Assembly: GCF_016722765.1 (NCBI RefSeq)
Contig: NZ_JAEQND010000005.1
Span: 124,001 to 188,000, forward strand
Length of the DNA stretch: 64,000 nt
From: Ramlibacter alkalitolerans
Lineage (GTDB): Bacteria; Pseudomonadota; Gammaproteobacteria; Burkholderiales; Burkholderiaceae_C
Direction: 5' to 3'
Shown one piece after another: positions 1 to 9,796 of the stretch; position 1 is the first letter of the stretch, and each line of letters starts with the position of its first letter. The notes under the pieces are model-generated. The model ran no database searches. It was not told the DNA's origin and saw only the letters and a program-made list of their open reading frames with translations. A program made the position numbers and the translations under genes.

Positions 1-2384
<2,384 letters not shown>

Positions 2385-2396
2385 GGCGGCGCCTTC

Positions 2397-2481
2397 GTAG
2401 GCTGGCGGTGGAGCGAAGCGCAACCCCAGCGCTGCGCGAAAGCGCTGGGGTTCGCGCTGTCGCGGCTCACCCCCAGCCTAC
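2397..2481. repeat. Family A palindromic intergenic repeat, copy A1
   Basis: An 85-bp imperfect palindrome with outer arms GTAGGCTGG and CCAGCCTAC and inner arms CAACCCCAGCGCT and AGCGCTGGGGTT. It fills the convergent gap between tgt and the transporter gene. Related copies are at 32260, 36990 and 48617. Its potential to form a long hairpin could make it act as a bidirectional transcript end. Confidence 0.85.
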
Positions 2482-2496
2482 GAGCCGGGCCAGCCC

Positions 2497-4434
2497 TCAC
2501 CCCGCAAGCAGCGCCGCCACCCGCTGCTGCAGCACCTGCGGCTGCACCTGCCCCGCCGCCACCGGCGCGCCCACGTTCAGCCCCACCCGGTTGAACATCC
2601 CGCGGCGGAACGGCCGTACCATCGCGTTGCCCTCCTCGACGCGGCTGAAGAACGAGCCCCACAGGTCGGTCAGCGCCATCGGGATCACCGGCGGCTGCAC
2701 GCCCTCGGCGCGCGCGCGTTCCAGCACCTTCATGATCCCGCCCTTGAACGGCTGCAGCTGGCCGTCGCGCGTGATGCCGCCTTCGGGGAAGATCGCCAGC
2801 AGGTCGCCGGCACGCAGCACCTGCGCGGCGCGTTCGAAGGCCGCTTCGTAGACGGCCGGATCCTCCTTCTGCGGCGCGATCGGGATCGCCTTGGCGAGGC
2901 GGAACAGCGTCCCCAGCACCGGCAGCCGGAAGATGCGATGGTCCATCACGAAGTAGATCGGCCGCGGGCTGGCCGCCATCAGCAGCACGGCGTCGACGAA
3001 GCTCACGTGGTTGCAGGCCAGCAGCGCCGGGCCGCTGACGGGGATCTGCTCTTCGCCGCGCACGCGGAAACGGTACACGAGGTGCGTCGCCACCCAGGCC
3101 ACGAAGCGGATCAGGTACTCGGGCACCAGCAGGAAGATGTAGCCGGCGACCAGCGCGTTGGCGATGCCGACCAACAGGAAGATCTGCGGGATCGTGCAGC
3201 CGGCCTTCAGCAGCGCGCCGGCGATCACCGAGCTGCCGATCATGAACAGCGCATTGAGGATGTTGTTCGCCGCGATGATGCGCGCCCGGTGCGTGGGCTC
3301 GGCGCGCAGCTGGATCAGTGCGTACATCGGCACCGAATAGAGGCCGGCGAAGAGCGACAGCAGCGCCAGGTCCGCCATCACGCGCCAGTGCGCGGCGACG
3401 CCGACGAACTGGCCAAGTGTGAGGCCGGCGGAGGGCGGCAGCGCGCCCGAGGCGAAGTACAGGTCGACCGCGAAGACGGTCATGCCGATCGCGCCCAGCG
3501 GCACCAGGCCGATCTCCACGTGGCGGCGCGACAGCACCTCGCACAGCAGCGAACCCGCGCCGATGCCGATCGAGAAGACGACCAGCAGCAGCGACGCGAC
3601 CTGCGCGTCGCCGTGCAGCACCTCCTTGGCGAACGAAGGGAACTGGCTGAGGAACACCGCGCCGAAGAACCACATCCAGCTGATCCCGAGCAGCGAGCGG
3701 AACACGACGATGTTGCCGTGCGCGAGCTTCAGGTTGCGCCAGGTTTCGCTGACCGGGTTCCAGTTGATGCGCAGGTCGGGCGCACTGGCCGGCGAGGCCG
3801 GGATCGCGTGGGCGACCAGTCGCCCGATGAGGGCCAGCGCGACGCAGCAGAAGCCGACCGCCTGCGGGCCGATGGCGGGCACGGCCACCACCAGGCCGCC
3901 GGCCACCTGTCCGAGCAGGATGGCGACGAAGGTGCCCATTTCCACCATGCCGTTGCCGCCGGTGAGCTCGCGCTCGTCCAGGTGCTGCGGCAGGTAGGCG
4001 AACTTCACGGGCCCGAACAGCGTGGAGTGCAGGCCCATGAGGAAGGTGCAGGCCAGCAGCACGACGACGTCGGCCGTGAAGAAGCCCCAGGTGGCCAGCA
4101 GCATGATGCCGATCTCCAGCCACTTGACGAACAGGATCAGGCTGCGCTTGTCGAACTTGTCCGCCAGCTGGCCGCTGGTGGCGGAGAACAGCAGGTACGG
4201 CAGGATGAACAGCGCGCCGATCACCAGGCCCGCCATCGCCGGCGGCATCCAGGCCACCTGCAGCTGGTAGGTGACCATCACGGTGAAGGCGAACTTGAAC
4301 AGGTTGTCGTTGGCGGCGCCGGCGAACTGCGTCCAGAAGAAGGGTGCGAAGCGGCGCTGGCGCAGCAACGCGAACTGGTTGGGATGCGCCTCGCGCGCGG
4401 CGCCCACGGCGGTGTCGGCAGCGACGGTGTCCAT
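2497..4434 (-). CDS. MFS transporter fused to lysophospholipid (1-acylglycerophosphate-type) acyltransferase
   Basis: A 645-aa two-domain inner-membrane protein. Residues about 20-445 form a multi-pass major facilitator resembling the LplT lysophospholipid flippase (ANDNLFKFAF near residue 41, DKFDKRSL loop near 92). Residues about 455-645 form a PlsC acyltransferase with the HX4D box (H476, D481 in NHVSFVDAV) and the glycine-rich FPEGGITRDG at about 549. The likely role is import and re-acylation of lysophospholipid, as in the LplT-Aas route; the AMP-ligase part of Aas is absent. ATG 4434 is chosen because AGGAG precedes it and it gives the normal transporter N-terminus. It is divergent from the XRE regulator at 4571, a possible controller (inference). 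Confidence 0.88.
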   Translation of the reverse strand: MDTVAADTAVGAAREAHPNQFALLRQRRFAPFFWTQFAGAANDNLFKFAFTVMVTYQLQVAWMPPAMAGLVIGALFILPYLLFSATSGQLADKFDKRSLILFVKWLEIGIMLLATWGFFTADVVVLLACTFLMGLHSTLFGPVKFAYLPQHLDERELTGGNGMVEMGTFVAILLGQVAGGLVVAVPAIGPQAVGFCCVALALIGRLVAHAIPASPASAPDLRINWNPVSETWRNLKLAHGNIVVFRSLLGISWMWFFGAVFLSQFPSFAKEVLHGDAQVASLLLVVFSIGIGAGSLLCEVLSRRHVEIGLVPLGAIGMTVFAVDLYFASGALPPSAGLTLGQFVGVAAHWRVMADLALLSLFAGLYSVPMYALIQLRAEPTHRARIIAANNILNALFMIGSSVIAGALLKAGCTIPQIFLLVGIANALVAGYIFLLVPEYLIRFVAWVATHLVYRFRVRGEEQIPVSGPALLACNHVSFVDAVLLMAASPRPIYFVMDHRIFRLPVLGTLFRLAKAIPIAPQKEDPAVYEAAFERAAQVLRAGDLLAIFPEGGITRDGQLQPFKGGIMKVLERARAEGVQPPVIPMALTDLWGSFFSRVEEGNAMVRPFRRGMFNRVGLNVGAPVAAGQVQPQVLQQRVAALLAG

Positions 4435-4570
4435 GCGGTTCTCCTCCGGTCGGGATGATCGCCCAGGATCGGGCGCACGGCTGCAGTCTGCGTGGTGGGC
4501 GGCTGCGAGTGCTGCGATTCCGCTACATTGCCGTGCGCAAGCCCCTTCGGTATCGCGAAACAGTACTTTC

Positions 4571-5311
4571 ATGAGCACCACCGCCGATCTCGTCCTGGCC
4601 CTGAAGAAGGAGCTGAAAGCCGCGCAGATGACGTACGCGGAGCTGGCCAGGGGGCTGGGCATGGCGGAGTCGAGCGTCAAGCGCATGCTGGCCAAGGGCG
4701 ACATGGCGCTCTCGCGCATCGACGCGATCTGCCGCGTGCTGAAGCTCGATTTCGCCGAACTCGCGCGCCGCGTCGCCGATGCGCAGCCGCTGGTGACCGA
4801 ACTCACGCAGGAGCAGGAGCGGGCCGTGGTGGCCGACAAGAAGCTGCTGCTGTGCGCGATCTGCGTCCTGAGCCAGTGGACGCTGGAGCAGGTCACGACC
4901 GAGTACCGCCTGGGCGAAGCCGAGTGCATCAAGTACTTCGTGGCGCTGGACCGCATCGGCATCATCGAGCTGCGGCCGCTGAACCGCTACCGCCTGAAGC
5001 TGGCGAAGACCTTCCGCTGGCGGCCGCACGGGCCGGTGATGCACTACTTCCGCGACCACGCGGTGCTGGACTACTTCAGCGGCGGCTTCGACGGCCCGGC
5101 GGAGGGCCTGCTGCTGGTCCACGGCTCGGTGAGCCGCGCCATCGCCCCCTCGTTCATGGACCGCCTGCAGCGCGTGGCGCAGGACTTCGCGCAGCAGCAC
5201 CAGGCCGACCAGAAGCTGCCGGCCGCCGAGCGCGAGGGCTACACCCTGGTGCTGGCCATGCGCAGCTGGGAATTCGCGGCGTTCGCGCAGTTGCGGCGCG
5301 TCAGGAACTGA
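4571..5311 (+). CDS. XRE-family helix-turn-helix transcriptional regulator
   Basis: A 246-aa protein. Residues about 20-60 form a Cro/CI-type helix-turn-helix (MTYAELARGLGMAESSVKRM, then SRIDAICRVLKLDFAELARR). The remaining ~180 residues form an uncharacterised C-terminal domain with a second winged-helix-like stretch (WTLEQVTTEYRLGEAECIKY, then LDRIGIIELRPLNRYRL). Its ligand is unknown. The divergent transporter/acyltransferase gene starts 137 bp away, so it is the obvious candidate target, without direct evidence. Confidence 0.85.
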   Translation: MSTTADLVLALKKELKAAQMTYAELARGLGMAESSVKRMLAKGDMALSRIDAICRVLKLDFAELARRVADAQPLVTELTQEQERAVVADKKLLLCAICVLSQWTLEQVTTEYRLGEAECIKYFVALDRIGIIELRPLNRYRLKLAKTFRWRPHGPVMHYFRDHAVLDYFSGGFDGPAEGLLLVHGSVSRAIAPSFMDRLQRVAQDFAQQHQADQKLPAAEREGYTLVLAMRSWEFAAFAQLRRVRN

Positions 5312-5328
5312 ACCGGGAAGCGGGACAC

Positions 5329-5478
5329 GGACAGCCGAACGCAAAAGCCGCAAAGGTTTCGCAAAAGCCGCAAAAGGAACAGTCCAAAAAGATGTCTTTC
5401 TTTCGAGGTTTTGGCGTCCCTTTTGCGGCTTCTGCGTTTCGGCTGTCCGCCTTTTGGCTGTCCGCCTTTCGGCTGTTC
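5329..5478. repeat. Family D long inverted repeat with tandem 15-mer tail
   Basis: Left arm GGACAGCCGAACGCAAAAG from 5329 pairs with the right arm ending GCGTTTCGGCTGTCC at 5448. Both arms contain further GCAAAAGCCGCAAA copies. After the right arm a 15-nt unit YTTYGGCTGTCCGCC is repeated about three times (5437-5478), the last copy reaching the FIST stop codon. The element occupies the whole convergent gap between the XRE and FIST genes. Its AT-richer arms differ from the neighbouring sequence. Confidence 0.8.
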
Positions 5479-6727
5479 AACGAAAAACCGTCAGCACCCC
5501 CGTATAGCCATACAGGTTCTTCCGCCCGATCTCGCCGCCGGCGAAGAAGCCTACCAGCGGGACGTCGCCCAGGGCGCGGCGGACGATCTGCATTTCGGCG
5601 CTCGGGCCGCCGAAGTGCGGGCCGCCACGCCCCGCGCAGCTGACGTAGATCGCGCCGGCGATGGGGCTGGTCTGCGGGCTGGGCGGCGCGATCGGGTCGG
5701 GTGCCACCAGGGCGCTGGCGGCGGCCAGCGGCAGTTCCTCGGGCTCCAGTTCCTCGCGGATCTCGGTGCAGATGCGCACCAGGTCGGCCCGCGCGGCCTC
5801 GACGTCGCGCCGGCAGAACGCCAGGCGCATGCCTTCGTCGACCTTGCTGGCCACCGCCACGCCGCGCCTGCGCGGGTCGACGCCGATGATGTGCCGCACC
5901 ACCACGTCGGTGCCGAAGTGGCCGATGCGGTTGACGACATCCTCGCTCGCCTGCGTGAGCCCCACCAGCGTGGTGCGCAGCGCCGCCATCGCCGCCTGCG
6001 GCTGTTCCAGCGTGATGCGCAGGTCTTCCAGCAGCACGTCGAGCGCCGGCTCGCCATCGAGTTCCACCACCAGGTTGCCGTCCGCCTGCGTGATGCTGCG
6101 CGCCGGCGCCACCGGCTGGCAGCCTTGCGTGATGCGCGAGACCAGCTGCACGTCGTCGGTGAACGCCACGCCGGACAGGCCGCCGCGGAAGACGCCGCCC
6201 GCCTTGCCCTGCCCGCGCAGGTTGCCGTTGCCGCCGATCGCGAACTGCACCACGTCGGCGCCGCTCGAGGCGAGTCCGCCGAACAGGTAGCCGGTGGCCG
6301 TGCGGTCCGCCATCTCCGCGATCAGATCGGCGACGTCGGGCGTCGCCGCATCGGCATGGACCAGCGCGGTGTGCGCGCGGAAGGTGCCCGGCAGCGGCGC
6401 GACGCCGGAAAACACGCGGTACTGGTGCGCGGGCACGGCGCACAGCATCAGCGCCATGGCCGGCTCGTCGAAGTACTCCACGTTCGACGAGGCGATGCCC
6501 ACGCCCACGGTGCCGGCCCAGTCGGTGACTTCCGGCAGTTCGGCGCCGAGGTGGTCGAGGATCTCCTGCGCCGAGGCCGCGTAGTGGTCCGTGATGTACA
6601 GCAGGCCCAGCGTGGGTGTCGGCGCGTAGCCGTGCAGCGTCATCTGGGCGCGCAGTTGCGCCAGCACGAGGCCGGCCGCCATCCGCCACTGGGGGTGCGT
6701 GGCATGGCCGAAGGGGAACAACTGCAT
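5477..6727 (-). CDS. FIST-domain sensory protein
   Basis: A 416-aa soluble protein with the FIST_N plus FIST_C architecture (F-box/intracellular signal transduction; a predicted small-ligand sensor domain). Visible markers are WAGTVGVGIASSNVEYF early on, ASSGADVVQFAIGG in the middle, and GAIYVSCAGRGG, PLVGFFAGGEIG and GYTGVLTVF at the C-terminus, the typical FIST_C ending. ATG 6727 is preceded by AGGAG and lies 8 nt after the stop of phaM, so the two are probably co-transcribed. No output domain is fused, so how it signals is unknown. Confidence 0.85.
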   Translation of the reverse strand: MQLFPFGHATHPQWRMAAGLVLAQLRAQMTLHGYAPTPTLGLLYITDHYAASAQEILDHLGAELPEVTDWAGTVGVGIASSNVEYFDEPAMALMLCAVPAHQYRVFSGVAPLPGTFRAHTALVHADAATPDVADLIAEMADRTATGYLFGGLASSGADVVQFAIGGNGNLRGQGKAGGVFRGGLSGVAFTDDVQLVSRITQGCQPVAPARSITQADGNLVVELDGEPALDVLLEDLRITLEQPQAAMAALRTTLVGLTQASEDVVNRIGHFGTDVVVRHIIGVDPRRRGVAVASKVDEGMRLAFCRRDVEAARADLVRICTEIREELEPEELPLAAASALVAPDPIAPPSPQTSPIAGAIYVSCAGRGGPHFGGPSAEMQIVRRALGDVPLVGFFAGGEIGRKNLYGYTGVLTVFR

Positions 6728-6735
6728 GGCGGCTC

Positions 6736-7554
6736 CTAGGCGCTGGTCTTGTCGGGCGTCTTCTTCGCGCGCGCCTTGCGCGCCGGAGCCTTGCGTGCGG
6801 TGGCCTTGCCGGGCACGACCTTGGGGGCCCGCGCGCTGGGAGTGGCCGGCGCCTTGGCGCTCGCCTTCACCGCCGTGCCGCCGGCAGCCTTGCCGGCGGC
6901 GCCGGCCATGTTGCGGGCGGCGTCGGTCCTCTGCGCCACGTCCTGCATCGCGGTGGCGGCGATCTGCTGGAACTGCTGCGTGAGCGCACCCCACCACTGC
7001 AAGGGATCCACCGGTGCGGCAGCGGCCGCCTTGCCGGACTTGTCGGCGCCTGCGGCCTGGCCCGACTCGCCGGATTCAGCGCCTTCGGCTGGCGCGCCCG
7101 GCTCGGCCTCTTCGGCCTTGCGGGCCGCCGGCTTCTTGCGCGCCGCCCCGCCCATGGCGTCGGCCGCACCGCTGACCGCGCTGGCTGCCGCCTCGGCCGC
7201 CTCGCCCATCCTGCGGGCGCCGCTTTCCATCGCTTCGGTCGTCTTCAGCTTGAGCGAATTGGCCAGCTCGCCCATGCTGAAGTTCATGCCTTCGAGGGTG
7301 GCGAGCGTCATCTTCTGCACCTCGAGCGCCTGGATGGTCGCGGACAGGGCCCGGCCGTTCTGCTCGAGCCAGAACTGCACGGCCTTCAGTTCGGCGATGC
7401 GTTTTTCCAGTTCCTCGACGTTGAGTGTCGGCGCCACCCAGTTGGACAGGTGGGGCATCTGCGGAATGCTCTGCGTGGCACCCTTGGCCAGGTTCTGCAG
7501 GAAATCGAATCCGGGGACGAGTTTCGCGAACCCGAAGTTGCCCTTGTCGCTCAT
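6736..7554 (-). CDS. phaM: PhaM-family polyhydroxyalkanoate granule regulator
   Basis: A 272-aa protein. The N-terminal third (FVPGFDFLQNLAKG-like start, then LSNWVAPTLNVEELEKRI, ELKAVQFWLEQN and IQALEVQKMTLATLEGMNF) is the PhaM signature. The C-terminal half is low-complexity, rich in Ala/Lys/Pro with KKPAAR- and ARKAPARKARAKK-type basic repeats, as in Ralstonia PhaM, which activates PHB synthase and tethers granules to the nucleoid. Start 7554 follows GGGGGAA; upstream in-frame codons are unlikely coding. It leads a probable phaM-FIST operon. No other pha gene is in the window. Confidence 0.85.
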   Translation of the reverse strand: MSDKGNFGFAKLVPGFDFLQNLAKGATQSIPQMPHLSNWVAPTLNVEELEKRIAELKAVQFWLEQNGRALSATIQALEVQKMTLATLEGMNFSMGELANSLKLKTTEAMESGARRMGEAAEAAASAVSGAADAMGGAARKKPAARKAEEAEPGAPAEGAESGESGQAAGADKSGKAAAAAPVDPLQWWGALTQQFQQIAATAMQDVAQRTDAARNMAGAAGKAAGGTAVKASAKAPATPSARAPKVVPGKATARKAPARKARAKKTPDKTSA

Positions 7555-7627
7555 GGCTGCGTTCCCCCGGTGGCCGTTGTCGGGTTGCCAGCTTACCCGA
7601 AGGCAAGCCGGCGCGGCGACCAAAGTC

Positions 7628-8080
7628 CTACCGATGCGCGTCGTGCGGCGCGACCCTCTGCACCGGCAGGCGCAGCTGCACGGTGCTGACCTTGCCCTTG
7701 GCGTCGCGGAAGCGCAGCGTGAACGGGATCTGGCTGCCGGCCTTGAACGGATCCTGCAGGTCCATCAGCATGAAGTGGTAGCCGCCGGGCGCGAGCTGCA
7801 GCGGCTTGCCCGGCACCAGGGGGAGGTTCTCCGCCGCGCGCATCTTCATGATGTCGCCTTCCATCTTCATCTGGTGGATCTCGACGATCCCGGCGGCGGG
7901 CGACTCGCCGCCCAGCAGCGTGAGCGGCTCGGAGGCGACCAGCGTCATGTACGCGCCGCTGGACTGCTGGCCCGGCACGATGGGCCGCGCCCAGGCGCCC
8001 TGGACCGTCACGGGTGCGCTGGCCGCCTGGGCCGACAGCGCGGCGCCGGCCAGCAGCAGGGATGCGAAAAGCTTGGTCAT
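7628..8080 (-). CDS. Periplasmic copper chaperone, PCuAC family
   Basis: A 150-aa secreted protein: signal peptide of about 20 residues ([20 protein letters not shown]) and a PCuAC cupredoxin-like domain. The copper site matches the family pattern HX10MX21HXM exactly: H in EIHQM, M in MKM ten residues on, then HFM after 21 residues. Such proteins deliver Cu(I) to the CuA/CuB centres of cytochrome c oxidase. It is directly upstream of phaM-FIST on the same strand with a gap of about 70 bp. No SCO or PCuAC partner is in view. Confidence 0.92.
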   Translation of the reverse strand: MTKLFASLLLAGAALSAQAASAPVTVQGAWARPIVPGQQSSGAYMTLVASEPLTLLGGESPAAGIVEIHQMKMEGDIMKMRAAENLPLVPGKPLQLAPGGYHFMLMDLQDPFKAGSQIPFTLRFRDAKGKVSTVQLRLPVQRVAPHDAHR

Positions 8081-8090
8081 GGCGGGTCCT

Positions 8091-8816
8091 TCAGCGGAAT
8101 CTGGGCGCGCGGCGCTCGCGCAGCGATGCGATGCCTTCCTGCACGTCGGGGCCGGCGAAGCCCATGAACTCCAGCGCCAGCGAGGTGTCGAAGGCCGGCC
8201 CGGCCTGCCGCAGCCAGTTGTTCAGCGAATACTTGGTCCAGCGGATCGCGCTCTGGCTGCCCTGCGCCAGCCGGTCCGCGATCTCGTAGGCCCTGGGCAG
8301 CAGCTGCTCGCCGTCGACCGCCAGCGACACCAGGCCGATGCGCTCGGCCTCCTCGCCGCTCACCGGCTCGCAGAGCAGAAGGTAGTACTTGGCCTTGGCC
8401 AGGCCGCACAGCAGCGGCCAGACGATCGCCGCGTGGTCGCCGGCGGCAACGCCCAGGCGCGTGTGGCCGTCGACGATCTTCGCGTCGCGCGCCGCCACCG
8501 AAATGTCGGCCAGCAGCCCGGCCACCAGCCCCGCGCCCACGGCCGGGCCATGGATCGCGCTGACGATCGGCTTGTCGCAGTTGACTACGCTGTAGACCAG
8601 GTCGCGCGCTTCCTTCCACACCCGGCCGCGGATGTCGAAGTCGCTCGCCATGTCCTGCACCAGCGCCAGGTCCCCACCGCCGGAAAAGCCCAGGCCTTCG
8701 CCGCGCAGCACCGCGACGCGCACCGTGTCGTCGGCGCTCACATCGCGCCAGATCTCGGCCAGCTCGCGATGGCCGGCGTGGCCCGCGGTCGGCAGCTTGC
8801 CGTTGGCCGCCTTCAT
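8091..8816 (-). CDS. Enoyl-CoA hydratase/isomerase family protein, N-terminally truncated by an in-frame stop
   Basis: A 241-aa crotonase-fold protein with the oxyanion-hole segment FSGGGDL, the second active-site region [20 protein letters not shown] and [19 protein letters not shown]. It lacks the usual first ~24 residues because TAG at 8817-8819 interrupts the frame, and the next codon is ATG at 8816. The upstream 23 codons (from ATG 8888) read as a plausible family N-terminus in the same frame. Either translation restarts at 8816 without a visible Shine-Dalgarno, or the gene is a recent pseudogene, or the base call is wrong. The core fold residues are intact. The substrate is unknown. Confidence 0.75.
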   Translation of the reverse strand: MKAANGKLPTAGHAGHRELAEIWRDVSADDTVRVAVLRGEGLGFSGGGDLALVQDMASDFDIRGRVWKEARDLVYSVVNCDKPIVSAIHGPAVGAGLVAGLLADISVAARDAKIVDGHTRLGVAAGDHAAIVWPLLCGLAKAKYYLLLCEPVSGEEAERIGLVSLAVDGEQLLPRAYEIADRLAQGSQSAIRWTKYSLNNWLRQAGPAFDTSLALEFMGFAGPDVQEGIASLRERRAPRFR

Positions 8817-8888
8817 CTAGATGTCGAGCACCGAGTCGTCCGGGCCGCGGCGGGCGATGCGCAGGGTTTCGTAGCGGGCGTAGTCCAT
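8817..8888 (-). pseudogene. Severed N-terminal codons of the enoyl-CoA hydratase gene
   Basis: From ATG 8888 the minus strand reads MDYARYETLRIARRGPDD, SVLDI, then TAG, in phase with the downstream CDS. The composition suits the first beta-strand of a crotonase. It is best read as the original gene start cut off by a nonsense codon. Confidence 0.6.
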
Positions 8889-9041
8889 GCAGGCAAGCTT
8901 AGACCAGCCCCCGCAACCCTTCCGGCCACCTCGGCTTTCGACGCCGCCGGGCTGCCCGCGCGCAGCTTCCCGCCGGGCTGTCGGTCCGCTCCTACGAAGG
9001 CCGATGGTCCGGACATCTCGCCGCGCGGCAGCAGGTTCTGC

Positions 9042-9047
9042 TACGGT
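9042..9047 (+). promoter_or_regulatory. Extended -10-like element upstream of otsB
   Basis: TGC-TACGGT has the TGn extension of an extended -10 and ends 8 nt before the otsB ATG, which has no Shine-Dalgarno. A leaderless or near-leaderless start is possible. No clear -35. Confidence 0.3.
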
Positions 9048-9055
9048 TCGGTCGC

Positions 9056-9796
9056 ATGACGCTTGCGGAGATCCTCTATCCCTCCTGCGCCCTGTTTCTG
9101 GATTTCGACGGAACCATGGTGGACATCGCGCCGCAGCCGAGTGCGGTGCACGTGCCGCAGCCGCTGATCGTGGTGCTGCAGGACCTTCTCGTGTACCTGC
9201 ACGGCGCGATCGCCGTGATCTCCGGCCGCCCGATCGCGCAGATCGACAGCTTCCTGAGTCCGCTGCAACTGCCGGTCGCCGGCGTGCACGGCGCGGAACG
9301 GCGGGGTGTGGACGGCCACATCCACCTGCTGCACACGCAGCCGATGGACCGGGTGGAGGAAGCCGCCTGCCTGCTGGCGGCCCAGAACCCGGGCCTGCTG
9401 GTGGAGAACAAGCGCGGCTCGCTCGCGCTGCACTACCGCCAGCGCCCGGAGCTGGAGGACCTGTGCCTGCGCACGATGCAGCAGGCCGTGGACGAATCCC
9501 CGGGCATCACCCTGCTGCGCGGAAAGATGGTGGTGGAGGCCAAGCCCGGCGGCGCCAGCAAGGGCCGCGCGATCGTGGACTTCCTCGGGGAGCAGCCCTT
9601 CACGGGTCGCACGCCGGTGTTCATCGGCGACGACGTGACCGACGAAGCCGGCTTCTCCGCCGTGCAGGGCCTCGGCGGCGTGGGGATCAAGGTCGGCGAG
9701 GGCGCCACGTGCGCCTGGCGCCGCCTGCCCGACCCGCTGGCGCTGCGACAAGAACTGGAGGCGGCCCTCGCCGCCCGTTTCGTCCGGACGACATGA
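9056..9796 (+). CDS. otsB: Trehalose-6-phosphate phosphatase
   Basis: A 246-aa HAD-superfamily enzyme that dephosphorylates trehalose-6-phosphate. HAD motif I is DFDGT at residues 16-20 (nucleophile D16), motif II lies in AVISGRP, the family sequence VAGVHGAERR follows, and motif IV GDDVTDE is near residue 190. The lysine-bearing segment is VVEAKPGGASKGRAI. It is the first gene of otsB-GH15-otsA; its stop overlaps the GH15 ATG (ATGA), implying translational coupling. Confidence 0.96.
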   Translation: MTLAEILYPSCALFLDFDGTMVDIAPQPSAVHVPQPLIVVLQDLLVYLHGAIAVISGRPIAQIDSFLSPLQLPVAGVHGAERRGVDGHIHLLHTQPMDRVEEAACLLAAQNPGLLVENKRGSLALHYRQRPELEDLCLRTMQQAVDESPGITLLRGKMVVEAKPGGASKGRAIVDFLGEQPFTGRTPVFIGDDVTDEAGFSAVQGLGGVGIKVGEGATCAWRRLPDPLALRQELEAALAARFVRTT

